From assembly GCA_963796675.1 (NCBI GenBank), contig CAWCMS010000020.1, forward strand, positions 372,001-436,000: a stretch of DNA of 64,000 nucleotides. Direction: 5' to 3'. The notes under the pieces were generated by a model. The model searched no databases. It was given only the letters and a program-made list of their open reading frames with translations, and was not told where the DNA came from. The position numbers and the translations under genes are program-made. Positions 45,197 to 55,546 of this stretch are shown piece after piece. Position 1 is the stretch's first letter, and every line of letters starts with the position of its first letter. The stretch comes from CAWCDJ01 sp963796675. GTDB lineage: Bacteria > Acidobacteriota > Terriglobia > Bryobacterales > Bryobacteraceae.

Positions 45197-47554
45197 ATGG
45201 ACTTTCTCAAAGGCCTGAACGCCCAGCAGCGTGAAGCCGTGGCCCATACCGAAGGGCCCCTGCTCATCCTGGCGGGCGCCGGCAGCGGCAAAACCCGAGT
45301 TATCACGCATCGCATCGCGCACATCATCACGTCGAAGCATGTGCCGCCGTCCGCCGTGCTGGCGGTCACGTTTACCAACAAAGCGGCCAACGAGATGCGG
45401 GAACGGGTGGCAGCGCTGCTGGAGGATGTGCCGCTCGAGTCATCGCCCAACGTTTCCACTTTTCATTCGTTCTGTGTGCGGCTGCTGCGGCGCGACGGCG
45501 ATCCCCTGGCGCGGGTCCGCCCGGGCTTTACCCGTCGGTTCACGATTTACGACGACGAAGACCAGATCCAGATCATCAAGGCGACGTATCGCGCGATGGG
45601 GCTCGACGACAAAGAGTTCATGCAGCATCGCGCGGCACTTTCGCGGATCAGCCACGCCAAGAACCTGAAGCAGACGCCGCAGGACATGTATAAGAGCGCC
45701 GTCAATCCCGAGTCCGAGCGGCTGGCGGCGGTCTTCGAAGCGTACGAGAAGGCCCTGCATACCGCCAACGCCTTGGATTTCGACGACCTGCTGCTCGAAG
45801 CGGTCCGGCTGCTGCGGACCGACGCGGCCGTTCGGGAAGCCTGGAACCGCCGCCTGAGCTACGTCATGATCGACGAGTATCAGGACACCAACCGCAGCCA
45901 GTACGAACTGATGCGGCTGCTGACCGAGACGCATAACAACGTCTGCGTAGTGGGCGACGAGGATCAGTCGATCTATAGCTGGCGCGGCGCGGACATCCGC
46001 AACATCCTGGACTTCGAGCGCGACTTTCCGAAGGCCCACACGATCCGGCTGGAGCAGAATTACCGCTCGACCAAGAACATCCTGGAAGCGGCCGGCGCGG
46101 TTGTCGAAAACAACAAGGCGCGTAAGGGCAAGAAGCTGTGGACCGATTCCGAAGCCGGCGCGCCGCTTGGCCTGTACGCGGGTTTCGACGCGGAAAACGA
46201 GGCGCTGTTTGTCGCCGATGCGATCGAAAAGCACCTCTCCTCGAACCCCGGCGACCATGCGGCCGTCCTTTACCGCACGAACTTCCAATCGCGGCAGCTT
46301 GAAGAGGCGCTGCGGCGCTACGGGCGCAAGTACAACATCGTCGGTGGATTCAGCTTTTATCAACGCTCCGAAATCAAAGACACGGTGGCGTACCTCAAGC
46401 TGGCCGTCTCGAACACCGATTCGGTCAGCATGATGCGCGTGGTCAACACCCCGGCGCGCGGCATTGGGCGGACGACCGTGGAGCAGATCGAAAAATACGC
46501 GCGCGAGCACGGCCAGAGCATGTGGGAAGCGGTCGGCGGCATCATTGACGATCAAGCGCTCTCCACACGCTCGCAGTCGTCGCTGGTAGTCTTCCGCAAC
46601 CTGGTGCAGGAGCTATCGCTGGTGGCGAGCAGCTCGAATCTGCCGGACCTCATCCGCTTTATCCTCGACCGCACCGGCTACCGCCGCATGCTGGAGCAGG
46701 AAAAGACTCCGGAATCGGAAACGCGGCTCGAAAACCTCGACGAATTGATCAATGCCGCGGCGGAAGCGGCCGAGCGGGGCGAAAGCGTGGCCGATTTCCT
46801 GGACCATGCCGCACTGGTAGCGGAGGCCGACAGCTTCGACGAGAGCGCTCCCGTCACCTTGATGACTCTGCACAACGCCAAAGGCCTGGAGTTCCCGGTA
46901 GTTTTCCTGACCGGAATGGAACTTGGCCTGTTTCCGCACAGCCGGTCGATGGACTCCGAGACGGCGCTCGAAGAGGAGCGGCGGCTTTGCTACGTCGGCA
47001 TGACGCGCGCGCGGAAGCGGCTCTTCCTGACGTGGGCCCGGTACCGCAGGCGCTTCGGAGGCGGAGAACAGGAGCGGTCCACGCCGTCGTGGTTCCTCAG
47101 CGAAGTGCCGGCGAACCTGATCGTCAACATGGGTCCGCAGGACGAGCCCGGCGAGGTCAACCTGTTCAGCGAACGCTATGACGTGCGGCAATCGGCGAAG
47201 CGCAACACGTTCACCGGGAAGACTTACAATTCGATCGAGAACATCTCGCAGTTTTTCGGCGAGCGCGGCATGCCGTTCAACGGTCCGCGGCCGACGGGAC
47301 AGCAGGGGACGCCGCAGGCCAGGCCGGCCGCCCAGCCGCCGCGTCCGCCAGTGCCTTCCAAGCCGCTGCCGCAAGCTCCGCCCCCGGTCCGCCGCGGGGC
47401 TCGTACGGGAATGACCGTGGAACACCCGAAATACGGGACGGGCACGGTGGTGAGGCGCGAAGGCGAAGGAGATAATGCTAAGATCACTGTAAACTTCCCT
47501 CGCTACGGGCTGAAAAAGCTGATCGAGAAATACGCAGGGTTGAAAAGAAACTGA
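45197..47554 (+). CDS. pcrA: UvrD/PcrA/Rep-type DNA helicase
   Basis: 785 residues, SF1A helicase. Motif I LAGAGSGKTRVITHRIAHI, Ia VTFTNKAANEMRERV, II MIDEYQDTNRSQYELM, III VGDEDQSIYSWRGADIR, IV LEQNYRSTKNIL, V LMTLHNAKGLEFPVVFLTGM and VI YVGMTRARKRL. After residue ~690 comes a Pro/Gln/Arg linker, then the PcrA-type C-terminal domain (GMTVEHPKYGTGTVVRREGE) that binds RNA polymerase in Bacillus. Involved in nucleotide excision repair and clearing replication forks. Its stop overlaps the next small gene by one base. Confidence 0.95.
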   Translation: MDFLKGLNAQQREAVAHTEGPLLILAGAGSGKTRVITHRIAHIITSKHVPPSAVLAVTFTNKAANEMRERVAALLEDVPLESSPNVSTFHSFCVRLLRRDGDPLARVRPGFTRRFTIYDDEDQIQIIKATYRAMGLDDKEFMQHRAALSRISHAKNLKQTPQDMYKSAVNPESERLAAVFEAYEKALHTANALDFDDLLLEAVRLLRTDAAVREAWNRRLSYVMIDEYQDTNRSQYELMRLLTETHNNVCVVGDEDQSIYSWRGADIRNILDFERDFPKAHTIRLEQNYRSTKNILEAAGAVVENNKARKGKKLWTDSEAGAPLGLYAGFDAENEALFVADAIEKHLSSNPGDHAAVLYRTNFQSRQLEEALRRYGRKYNIVGGFSFYQRSEIKDTVAYLKLAVSNTDSVSMMRVVNTPARGIGRTTVEQIEKYAREHGQSMWEAVGGIIDDQALSTRSQSSLVVFRNLVQELSLVASSSNLPDLIRFILDRTGYRRMLEQEKTPESETRLENLDELINAAAEAAERGESVADFLDHAALVAEADSFDESAPVTLMTLHNAKGLEFPVVFLTGMELGLFPHSRSMDSETALEEERRLCYVGMTRARKRLFLTWARYRRRFGGGEQERSTPSWFLSEVPANLIVNMGPQDEPGEVNLFSERYDVRQSAKRNTFTGKTYNSIENISQFFGERGMPFNGPRPTGQQGTPQARPAAQPPRPPVPSKPLPQAPPPVRRGARTGMTVEHPKYGTGTVVRREGEGDNAKITVNFPRYGLKKLIEKYAGLKRN

Positions 47555-47712
47555 TGAACACGACGAACGTTACTGATAAGACCGAGCGCAAGAAACTGAA
47601 GCGCACCGCGCGAAAGAAGGCGGCCCCCAAGGCCAAGCGCGCCTCCGGCGTAGCTCGCGGTTCGACGAAGAAGAAGATCCGTCACCAGGTACAGGGCCAG
47701 AGGAAGCGGTAG
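47554..47712 (+). CDS. Small highly basic protein coupled to the helicase gene
   Basis: 52 residues starting at the ATG that overlaps the helicase stop (TGATG). It starts MNTTNVTDKTERKKLKRTAR and ends HQVQGQRKR; more than a third of residues are Lys or Arg, and the rest are mainly Ala, Thr, Ser and Gln. It resembles H1-like or AT-hook-like DNA-binding tails and is likely disordered. The one-base overlap suggests translational coupling, so it may be a nucleic-acid-binding companion of the helicase. The frame is short, but position and composition support it. Confidence 0.55.
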   Translation: MNTTNVTDKTERKKLKRTARKKAAPKAKRASGVARGSTKKKIRHQVQGQRKR

Positions 47713-47760
47713 GCGGGGGCGGCCGCCCGGCCGCTCGCCTGTGGCCAGGAGTCCTTCGAC

Positions 47761-49257
47761 TTGAGTATCTTCCGGACCAAGAGCATCGACGCCCTGATCG
47801 CCGCTTCCGAAGATCCGGGGAAAAGGCTGAAGCGGACTCTGGGGCCGTGGAGCCTTACCGCGTTCGGAATCGGCGCAGTGATTGGCTCCGGCATCTTCAT
47901 CCTGACCGGCACCGCGGCGGCCGGAGAAACCCGCGGTTATCAATCCATTTTCAACGCCCCGGTGCTCGACCTGATTCTGAGCGGGTCGCGGGCGCTTTCC
48001 GTGCATGGCCGGCCGGGCGCCGGCCCCGGAATTTCGCTTTCCTTTTTACTGACCGCGTTTGCCTGCAGTTTTGCGGCACTGTGCTATGCGGAACTGGCGT
48101 CGATGATCCCCATCGCCGGCAGTGCGTACACGTACGCCTACGCAACACTGGGCGAGCTGATCGCGTGGATCATCGGGTGGGACCTGATCCTGGAGTACGC
48201 CGTCTCGAACATGGCGGTGGCGGTGGGATTCTCGGCCTATTTCAACGACGTGCTGGAGAATACCTTCGGCATCCACCTTCCCGCGAAGTTTGCCAATCCA
48301 CCGATTGTCGGCGGGCAGTTCACGGGCGCGTGGTTCAATATCTCCGCGCTGCTGATCCTCATTCTGTTGAGTTATGTGCTGGTGAAGGGCGTCAAAGAGA
48401 GCGCCGGAGCGAACAATGTCATGGTGGTGATCAAGATCGCGGCCATCCTGGTGTTCGTGCTGGGCGCGGCGCACGCGGTGAAGCCTTCGAACTGGCACCC
48501 GTTCCTTCCCAACGGATTTTCGGGCGTGATGACGGGCGCCGCCATCGTCTTCTTCACCTATATCGGGTTCGATTCGGTTTCGACCGCAGCCGAGGAGTGC
48601 CGGCGTCCGCAGCGCGATCTGCCGTTCGGCATCATCATGACGCTGGTGGTGTGCGCGGTGCTCTATATCGCGGTCTCCCTGGTGCTGACCGGCATCGCAC
48701 CGTGGCCCACGCTGAATAACGCGGCGCCGGTGGCAAACGCTTTGAAGGGCCTCGGGATGAACGGCGTGCGGCAATGGGTGGACGTCGGCGCGCTGATGGG
48801 AATGATCTCGTCGCTGCTGGTCTTCCAATACGGGCAGGCGCGCATCTGGTTTGCGATGTCGCGCGACGGCCTGCTGCCGCGCATCTTTTCGAAAGTCCAC
48901 CCACAGCACAACACGCCGTACATCAGCACATGGATCGCCGGGCTCTTCGTGGGCATTCCTGCCGGCCTGTTCGATATCGGCACGCTGGCCGACCTCGCGA
49001 ACATCGGAACGCTGTTCGCGTTCATTGTGGTTTCGGTGGGCGTGATCGTGCTGCGCCGGACACAGCCCGACCGTCCGCGCGGCTTCCGGGTTCCCGGTGG
49101 AAGCTGGCTACCTCTGGTTTCGGTCGCCTTCTGCCTGGTGCTGATGGTCTCGCTGCCGCTCGAAACGTGGGTCCGCTTCTTCGTGTGGCTGCTGGTCGGT
49201 TTCGCGATCTACTTCCCCTTCGGCCGCAAGCACAGTGAACTGGCCAAGGCGAACTGA
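47761..49257 (+). CDS. APC-family amino acid permease, CAT/YfnA-like
   Basis: 498 residues, about 12-13 membrane helices. SLTAFGIGAVIGSGIFILTGT, ASMIPIAGSAYTYAYATLGE and FFTYIGFDSVSTAAEECRRPQ are hallmarks of the cationic amino acid transporter group. Between helices 1 and 2 there is a loop of ~35 residues (NAPVLDLILSGSRALSVHGR) longer than usual. It probably imports amino acids by proton symport. The start is TTG 47761; GGCCAGGAGT upstream gives AGGAG 8 bases before it. Confidence 0.92.
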   Translation: MSIFRTKSIDALIAASEDPGKRLKRTLGPWSLTAFGIGAVIGSGIFILTGTAAAGETRGYQSIFNAPVLDLILSGSRALSVHGRPGAGPGISLSFLLTAFACSFAALCYAELASMIPIAGSAYTYAYATLGELIAWIIGWDLILEYAVSNMAVAVGFSAYFNDVLENTFGIHLPAKFANPPIVGGQFTGAWFNISALLILILLSYVLVKGVKESAGANNVMVVIKIAAILVFVLGAAHAVKPSNWHPFLPNGFSGVMTGAAIVFFTYIGFDSVSTAAEECRRPQRDLPFGIIMTLVVCAVLYIAVSLVLTGIAPWPTLNNAAPVANALKGLGMNGVRQWVDVGALMGMISSLLVFQYGQARIWFAMSRDGLLPRIFSKVHPQHNTPYISTWIAGLFVGIPAGLFDIGTLADLANIGTLFAFIVVSVGVIVLRRTQPDRPRGFRVPGGSWLPLVSVAFCLVLMVSLPLETWVRFFVWLLVGFAIYFPFGRKHSELAKAN

Positions 49258-49264
49258 CAGCCGC

Positions 49265-51217
49265 CTACTGCGCCGGCCGAATCAGGATCGCCTGGCCGCC
49301 CCCGGGAGCCATCTTCACCTTCAGTAATGTGGCGGCGTTGACGCGCTTCTGCTCGATGGTGGTGTGCTGCGGATTCTCGGCGGCATCGGGTGCGTCCGAG
49401 TAGATCTCGGCGATATATTCGCCGCGGCCGAGGAATTCGAGCGGCAGATTCACCTCGTTCGGATGCCAGCCGGTGATGCTGCCGACGAACCATTCGCGGC
49501 CGCTGCGCCGCGCCACCGTGATGTAGTCGCCGGGGCGTCCGCCCACTACGCGCGTCTCATCCCACGTGGCCGGCGCGGCCTTCACGAATTCGAAATCCTT
49601 CTGATCTTTGTAGATCTCGGGGTAGTCGGACACCATCTGCAGGCCGCTTTCGAATACGGCATAAAGCGCGAGCGCGTGGGCACGTGTGCCCTGCACCATG
49701 GGGTCGACGTTGCGCGGCTCGAACTGATCGTGCGTGGCATTGTGGAAGCCGCCGGGGGTGTAGTCCATCGGCCCGGCGATCATGCGGGTGAAGGCCAGCA
49801 TCACGTTGTGATCGGGCGTCACACGCGCGCTCCATTTGTTGTACTCGGCGCCCATCACGCCTTCGCGAGTCATCAGGTTCGGCCAGGTGCGCTCGATGCC
49901 GTCGGGCTTGTAGGCGCCGTGGAAGTCGATCATCAGGTGGTGCGCGGCGGCCTTCTGGAGCACACGATGGTAGAAGTTCACCATCCACTGGTCGTCGCGG
50001 TCCATGAAGTCGATCTTCACGCCGACGATGCCCCACTTTTCGAACAGCGGGAAGGCTTCATCCATCTGGCGCGCGATGTCGCTCCAGTGCGCCCACAGCC
50101 AGATCCGCACGTTCTTCTGTTTGGCATGCTCGAGAATCGCGGGCATGTCGATATTCGGGGATGGCTGGGTGAGATCGCTGCCGGAATCGTTGGGGCCGGT
50201 GCCGCGCCTCGCCCACCCGGCGTCGATCAGCATGTAGGGCATGCCCGACTGCGCCGAGAAGTCGATGTAGTGCTCCATCGTGGCGGTGTTCATGCCGGGC
50301 TTGAAGTTGACGCCAGTGGCATAGCTGCCGCTCCACCAATCCCAGGAGGTCTTCCCGGGTTTGATCCAGGAAGTGTCCGCGATGGCGGAAGGCGGGTTCA
50401 AGCTCGTAATGATGGTGGATTCCACCAGGCGGCCCGGCTCCGTGCCGACCAGAATGACGCGCCACGGCGCTTCGACCGGCGTAGCCCGGCTCACCGCGAT
50501 GCCCGGCTCATCGGCCGACGGCGCGAGCGTCGCGTACATCGACCTGACATCGTGCCCGTTGTGCTGCAGGTACATGCCGGCATAGTTATTGATGCAGGCT
50601 TCGGTGATCGCGACCCACGCGGCGCCCGGCACCTCCGCGGTGAACGGCAACGCCGCGAGCGATTCCGGATGGAGCGCGGTCAGCGGCAGGATGTGGTAGT
50701 TGTCCTCGTACGATGTGCGGAAGTTGCGGAGCAGCAGCGGATAGGTGGTCGCGTCCTTGGCGAACTGGAATTCGGTGCGCTCGTTGACGAGCCTCAACTC
50801 GGTGATCTGCGGCTGGTTCGGAATCACGTAGCGGAACGCCACGCCGTCGTTATAGGCGCGCGCCTCGACGGTGAGCCGGCGCAAGGGCGCCTGGTTCTCT
50901 TCCGTCTCGATGGTCAGAGCCCGGGCGACGTTGTGGATCGGGTTGGCCTTGCCGTGCGGCATGGAATACGTCTCGTCGATCGCGCTCGCGTGCTGCCCGA
51001 TGATCCGCATGTGGGTGCCGAGCACCGGCTGGTCCTGAATCTCGAGTCCGAGGACGGAACGGCCGATCACGGGCTTCCCGCGGTACGACACGGTGTAGGC
51101 AAGCTGACCGCCGTCAGCGGAAAACGCGAGTACGAGGTTGCCGTCCGGCGACCGCACTGCGGAGGGGGTCTGGGCAAACGCCAGCGTTACAACGGAGAAC
51201 AAAAGCATGAGCCGCAT
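49265..51217 (-). CDS. Secreted glycoside hydrolase family 97 (alpha-glucosidase/alpha-galactosidase)
   Basis: 650 residues with a signal peptide (MRLMLLFSVVTLAFAQ from ATG 51217; TTG 51226 is the other start). N-terminal beta-domain (SPDGNLVLAFSADGGQLAYT, VLGLEIQDQPVLG), then the catalytic barrel: KTSWDWWSGSYATGVNF, MPYMLIDAGWARRG, VGVKIDFMDRDDQWMVNFY, DFHGAYKPDGIERTWPNLM, MGAEYNKWSARVTPDHNVML and the C-domain (WFVGSITGWHPNEVNLPLEF). GH97 contains inverting glucosidases (SusB type) and retaining galactosidases; the Asp in KIDFMD fits the retaining type, but this is tentative. It needs calcium in known members. Likely acts in the periplasm on plant oligosaccharides. Confidence 0.92.
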   Translation of the reverse strand: MRLMLLFSVVTLAFAQTPSAVRSPDGNLVLAFSADGGQLAYTVSYRGKPVIGRSVLGLEIQDQPVLGTHMRIIGQHASAIDETYSMPHGKANPIHNVARALTIETEENQAPLRRLTVEARAYNDGVAFRYVIPNQPQITELRLVNERTEFQFAKDATTYPLLLRNFRTSYEDNYHILPLTALHPESLAALPFTAEVPGAAWVAITEACINNYAGMYLQHNGHDVRSMYATLAPSADEPGIAVSRATPVEAPWRVILVGTEPGRLVESTIITSLNPPSAIADTSWIKPGKTSWDWWSGSYATGVNFKPGMNTATMEHYIDFSAQSGMPYMLIDAGWARRGTGPNDSGSDLTQPSPNIDMPAILEHAKQKNVRIWLWAHWSDIARQMDEAFPLFEKWGIVGVKIDFMDRDDQWMVNFYHRVLQKAAAHHLMIDFHGAYKPDGIERTWPNLMTREGVMGAEYNKWSARVTPDHNVMLAFTRMIAGPMDYTPGGFHNATHDQFEPRNVDPMVQGTRAHALALYAVFESGLQMVSDYPEIYKDQKDFEFVKAAPATWDETRVVGGRPGDYITVARRSGREWFVGSITGWHPNEVNLPLEFLGRGEYIAEIYSDAPDAAENPQHTTIEQKRVNAATLLKVKMAPGGGQAILIRPAQ

Positions 51218-51283
51218 GTGCTCCAATGTACCGCTTTGCCCGTCCCGCCGGAGGGCTCTGTTACCCTAAAAGAAGACCCCGCC

Positions 51284-53771
51284 ATGGTAGTTCGCCGTAA
51301 GCCCGAAATCATGAGTCCGGCCGGATACTGGCCGCAGTTGCGCGCCGCGATCGAAGCGGGCGCGGACTCGGTCTATTTCGGACTGCACCATTTCACCGCG
51401 CGGGCCAAAGTCGGCTTCAGCCTAGCCGAGCTTGCCGGAGGTGATGTCGACGCTGCACCGCCGCGGAGTGCGGGGCTTTGTGACGTTCAACACCCTGGTC
51501 TTCGACCATGAACTTCGCGAAGCCGCGCGGACGCTCGCCGCGATCGCCGAGGCCGGCGCGGACGCGATCATCGTGCAGGATCTCGGCGTGTTGAAGATGG
51601 CACGGGCGATCGCGCCCGATCTCGAAATCCACGCCAGCACGCAGATGAGCATTACGAATGCGGATGGCGTCCGGCTGGCCGAACGCTTCGGCGCGAGCCG
51701 CGTCACCCTGGCGCGCGAGCTTTCGCTCGCCGAGGTGCGGGCGATCCGCGCCGCCACCGGCTGCGAGCTCGAGATCTTCGTGCATGGCGCGCTGTGCGTG
51801 GCGTACTCGGGGCAGTGCTTCTCTTCGGAAGCGTGGGGCGGACGCAGCGCCAATCGCGGGCAGTGCGCACAGGCCTGCCGGCTGCCGTACCAGATGATCG
51901 TGGATGGCAAGCTGCAGCCGCTTGGCGATGCCCGCTACCTGCTTTCCCCTGGCGATCTGTTCGCGTTGCGGCAGGTTCCGGAGATCGTGGAGATCGGGAT
52001 CTCCGCGTTAAAGATCGAGGGCCGGTACAAAGACGCGGAATACGTCGCGCTCACCACCCGCGCTTACCGCGAAGCTGTGGATGCGGCGTGGGAAGGTCGC
52101 ACGGCCGCCACCGATCGCGCGCGGGAGACGGAACTCGAGCAGGTCTACTCGCGCGGCCTCGGACCGTACTTCCTGACGGGCACGAATCATCAGGAAGTGG
52201 TCCGCGGCAGGGCGCCGCGGCATCGCGGAGTGCTGATGGGACGGGTGTCGCGGGTCGCGGACGAGGGCGTCTGGATCGAGCCGGCCGAGGCGCACGCGGT
52301 TTCACCTTTGAAGCCAGGCGACGGCGTGGTCTTCGATGCGGCCGATTGGCGCAGTCCCGAGGAGCCCGAGGAGGGCGGCCGCATCTTTGAGGTGAAGGAT
52401 CGCGGCAAGGCGCTGGAGGTGCGATTCGCGAATGGCGCCATTCGCGCCGGACGCATTCGCCGCGGCGACCTGCTCTGGCGCACACACGATCCCGAGACCG
52501 ATAGAGCCGCGAAGCAGTATCTCGAACCCGCGGCGCCCGTGCGCAAGCAGCCGGTGCGCGTGCGAGCTGTGGCGCGCAACGGCGAGCCGCTGGTCACCGA
52601 ATGGAGCACGGGTCGCGTGAGCGTAACGGTGCGGTCGGAAGCTACGTTGGGTCCCGCGCGCAATCGGGCGTTGGATGAGGCCTTTCTTGCCGAGCAGTTC
52701 GGACGGCTGGGAAACACTCCGTACGAACTGATTTCCGTAGAGCTGGACGCGGAGGCCGCGGTCTTCGCACCAAGCGCGCTGCTGAACCAGGTACGCCGCG
52801 AAGCCGTGGAGCGATTGCAGGAAGCGCAGGGCCAGCTGCCGCCGCGCATGGTCAACCATATCGAGCCCGAGTTGCCGGAGTCGCCTGCGTCCGTGGACCA
52901 GCGGCCCACGTTGCACCTGCTGGTTCGGACGCCGGAGCAGATGGAAGCGGCCATTGCGCTCCGGCCCGCGAGCCTCACGCTCGATTACCTGGACCTCTAC
53001 GGACTGCGGCCTTCGATCGAAAGAGTACGCGCCGCGGGCATCGCCGTGCGAGTGGCGGCGCCGCGCGTGATCAAGCCGGGCGAAGAGCGCATTGTGAACT
53101 TCCTGCTCGGCTGCGATTGCCCGATCCTGGTGCGCTCGGCAGGGCTGCTCGACGCTCTGCGCGAGCGTCCCCATCCGGAGCTGACCGGCGATTTCAGTTT
53201 GAACGCGGCCAATGCGCTGACCGTGGCGGAACTGCTCGCGCTCGACCTCGCGTTGGTCACTCCGACGCACGATCTGAATGGCGACCAGGTGGCGTGCCTC
53301 GCGCGCGAATCGGGCGGCGCACGGATCGAAGCCGTCGCCTATCAGCACCTGCCGGTTTTCCATACCGAGCATTGTGTCTTCTGCCGCTTTCTTTCGACCG
53401 GCACGAGCTATCGCGATTGCGGCCGCCCGTGCGAGAGCCACCGCGTCGCGCTCAGCGATGACAGAGGCCGCGCGCATCCCGTGATGGCTGACGTGGGGTG
53501 CCGCAATACCGTGTTCGGCGCCGAAGCGCAGGAGGCCAGCCGGCATCTGGAAGCATGGCTCGACGCGGGCATTCGCCGCTTCCGCCTGGAGTTCGTTCAC
53601 GAATCGGCCGAGCAGGTGACGCGCGTGACCCGCGCGTTCGAGGAGACGCTCGCAGGCCGCCGCACGCCCGCCGAACTCGGCGAACAACTGCGCCGCATCT
53701 CTCCGCAGGGAAGCACCGAAGGCAGTCTCTACGTGCCCGAAGGCTACCGCACATTGCCGGTGCTGCAATAG
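51284..53771 (+). CDS. U32-family peptidase (collagenase-like/RlhA-like) (one frameshift)
   Basis: About 829 residues. N-terminus PEIMSPAGYWPQLRAAIEAG, then (after an extra base near 51430) the U32 core: HASTQMSITNADGVRLAERF, ELEIFVHGALCVAYSGQCF, Cys pairs in GGRSANRGQCAQACRLPY, and the motif VEIGISALKIEGRYKDAEYV. A DUF3656-like central part follows and a C-terminal Cys cluster (HTEHCVFCRFL, YRDCGRPCESHR). U32 proteins of this size include RlhA/YhbU-like enzymes linked to rRNA hydroxylation and collagenase-like proteins; both the cysteines and length favour the RlhA type. It converges on the BlaR1-like gene. Confidence 0.88.
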
Positions 53772-53777
53772 CGCGCT

Positions 53778-55546
53778 TCAATTGACCGATCGGCCGCTCG
53801 ACGTGGTCGATCACCAGCACCTCCACCGGACCCTTCCCCGTGTCGATCTTCAGGCCGAGTTGTTCCTGGAGTGCCGTGAAGATCGATGGGTTGGCCGTGT
53901 CGGCGGATGCCGGAGGCGGCGCCGCGGGGCCTATCGCCCCGGTCAGCCCTTCAGTTCCGATGCCTCCCGCGAAGTCGAGAGTCGCGTCGAAGGGTTGGGT
54001 GTATCCGGTCTGGTCGATGATGCGCCGACCCATGACGATCGAGAGGATGCGGATGAACTCCGGCATCTGCAGTTTGGCGCCCGCGATCCGCGCGCCAGTC
54101 GGCTGCGCGATGATTCCAGCGCGGCCGCAAGGAAATCTGGCACCGCTCGAGGGCGGAGGAGGAGGACCATCGGAACGGACCTCCACGCAGCCGCCTTCTT
54201 TCGGAGCCGGCAATTTAGGTCCGCGCTTCGGGACCGTCAGGATGTAGACCGGCAGCTCGCGAGTTTCGTGGTGAGCCTTCAACTGGAACCGGTCCTCCAG
54301 CAGGGTCTGCAGCATCTGGAGCACTTCTTTGTGCCCCGCGTTGTTTCCGGCGGTGGCCTCGATCGCCCAGCGATCGGAATCGATCCAGGACGGTCCGCCG
54401 ACGATCTGGAATGCCTGCAAACCTCCCGGGCCGTATGCATTCTGAATGAGCAGACGAAGCGGCGCGGTCGCGGTCAGCCGTCCGGGAAAGGTGCGAACCA
54501 TCATAAAGCGCTGTTCCTGCGATGGCTTGATGGAAGCGACTTCGAATTTCGGCCTTGCAGCCGGTTGCGCGAGCAGAGCCGCGGCCGCTGCCGCAAGGAT
54601 TACGCCCGCCAGAACTTCCGGACCCGCGACCCGCCGGGGCTCGACTCGCTCATGCCCGAGGAGTCTCGCGATGCGGTGCGTCAAGCGTCCCCCTGACGCA
54701 GCCACGGCCGCTTGGAGATGTGATGGCCTGAACAAGGCGATCTCCGCTGAGGGCACGCGCATACGTAACAGGGTCGCCGGTGAGCGCTACGGCGAGATCG
54801 TCGCAGCACAGTTCGCGCTCGTCGCGAATGTGGCCGGAGACCCACCATACTGCCGGATGGTAGAAGAGTAGCGCCTCGGCAACGCTCTGCAGAAGATTCA
54901 CGAAATAGTCGGCGCGGCGGATGTGCGCCAGTTCATGGATCAGCAACGTCTCCATCTGTTCGGGCGGCAGACCGGCCAGCGCGGCGGCCGGCACCATCAG
55001 CACGGGGCGGATCCAGCCAATGACCATCGGGGCCGACGCCACCGGCGAAACCAAGAGTCGAACGGCCCGCGACACGCCGGCGCGCATTCTCAAGCGCTCC
55101 AACGTTTCGAGCCAATCGGACGGAGCGGGACGAACCAGTCGCGAACGGAGCCGCATCGCCATCGTCCATCCACCCGCCAGCCGGATCCAGAAGACGAGCG
55201 TACCGGCGAACCAGATCGCGACGACCCACGAAAGGAATGGCTCGGGAATCGGACTTTGCCGGGCCGTCGCAAACGGATCCTGCATTGGCGCCGTGAGAGT
55301 CACGGAGTGGGCGGACGCGGTCGCCGTGCTCGTTGCGGCCACCGGCACGGCACTCGGCGCGCCCAGCACCTGCCACGTAACCAATGGAGCGGTTAACATG
55401 GCCGCCAGAGTTACACACGCGAGCAGGTATCGCACGTTCGGGCCGGCCGATTGCATTACTCTGCAGGCCGCCGCGTAGACCGCCGCAATCGCCATTCCTT
55501 CCCAGAGGAAGTGAAGCAGCGTCCAGCCGAGCCGATCCACGTTCAT
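53778..55546 (-). CDS. BlaR1-like M56 sensor fused to a TIGR03435-like domain (two frameshifts)
   Basis: About 590 residues. N-terminal half: four membrane helices and an M56 metallopeptidase domain with ETLLIHELAHIRRADYFVN (HExxH) and DERELCCDDLAVAL. The frame breaks near 54762 and resumes LTHRIARLLGHERV. After another helix (LAGVILAAAAAALLAQ) comes a ~240-residue domain starting PKFEVASIKPSQ, with LRLLIQNAYGPGGLQAFQIV and RFQLKAHHETRELPVYILTV, typical of the acidobacterial TIGR03435 family, ending VLVIDHVERP and then a stop at 53778 if one base is corrected. BlaR1 senses beta-lactams with a penicillin-binding domain; here the sensor is replaced. Overlaps blaI by 4 bp. Confidence 0.82.

Noticed and set aside
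49364..51511. 715-codon plus-strand frame opposite GH97
   Set aside because: Shadow frame; its last ~70 codons are the true N-terminus of the U32 peptidase, the rest is antisense to well-conserved GH97 motifs.
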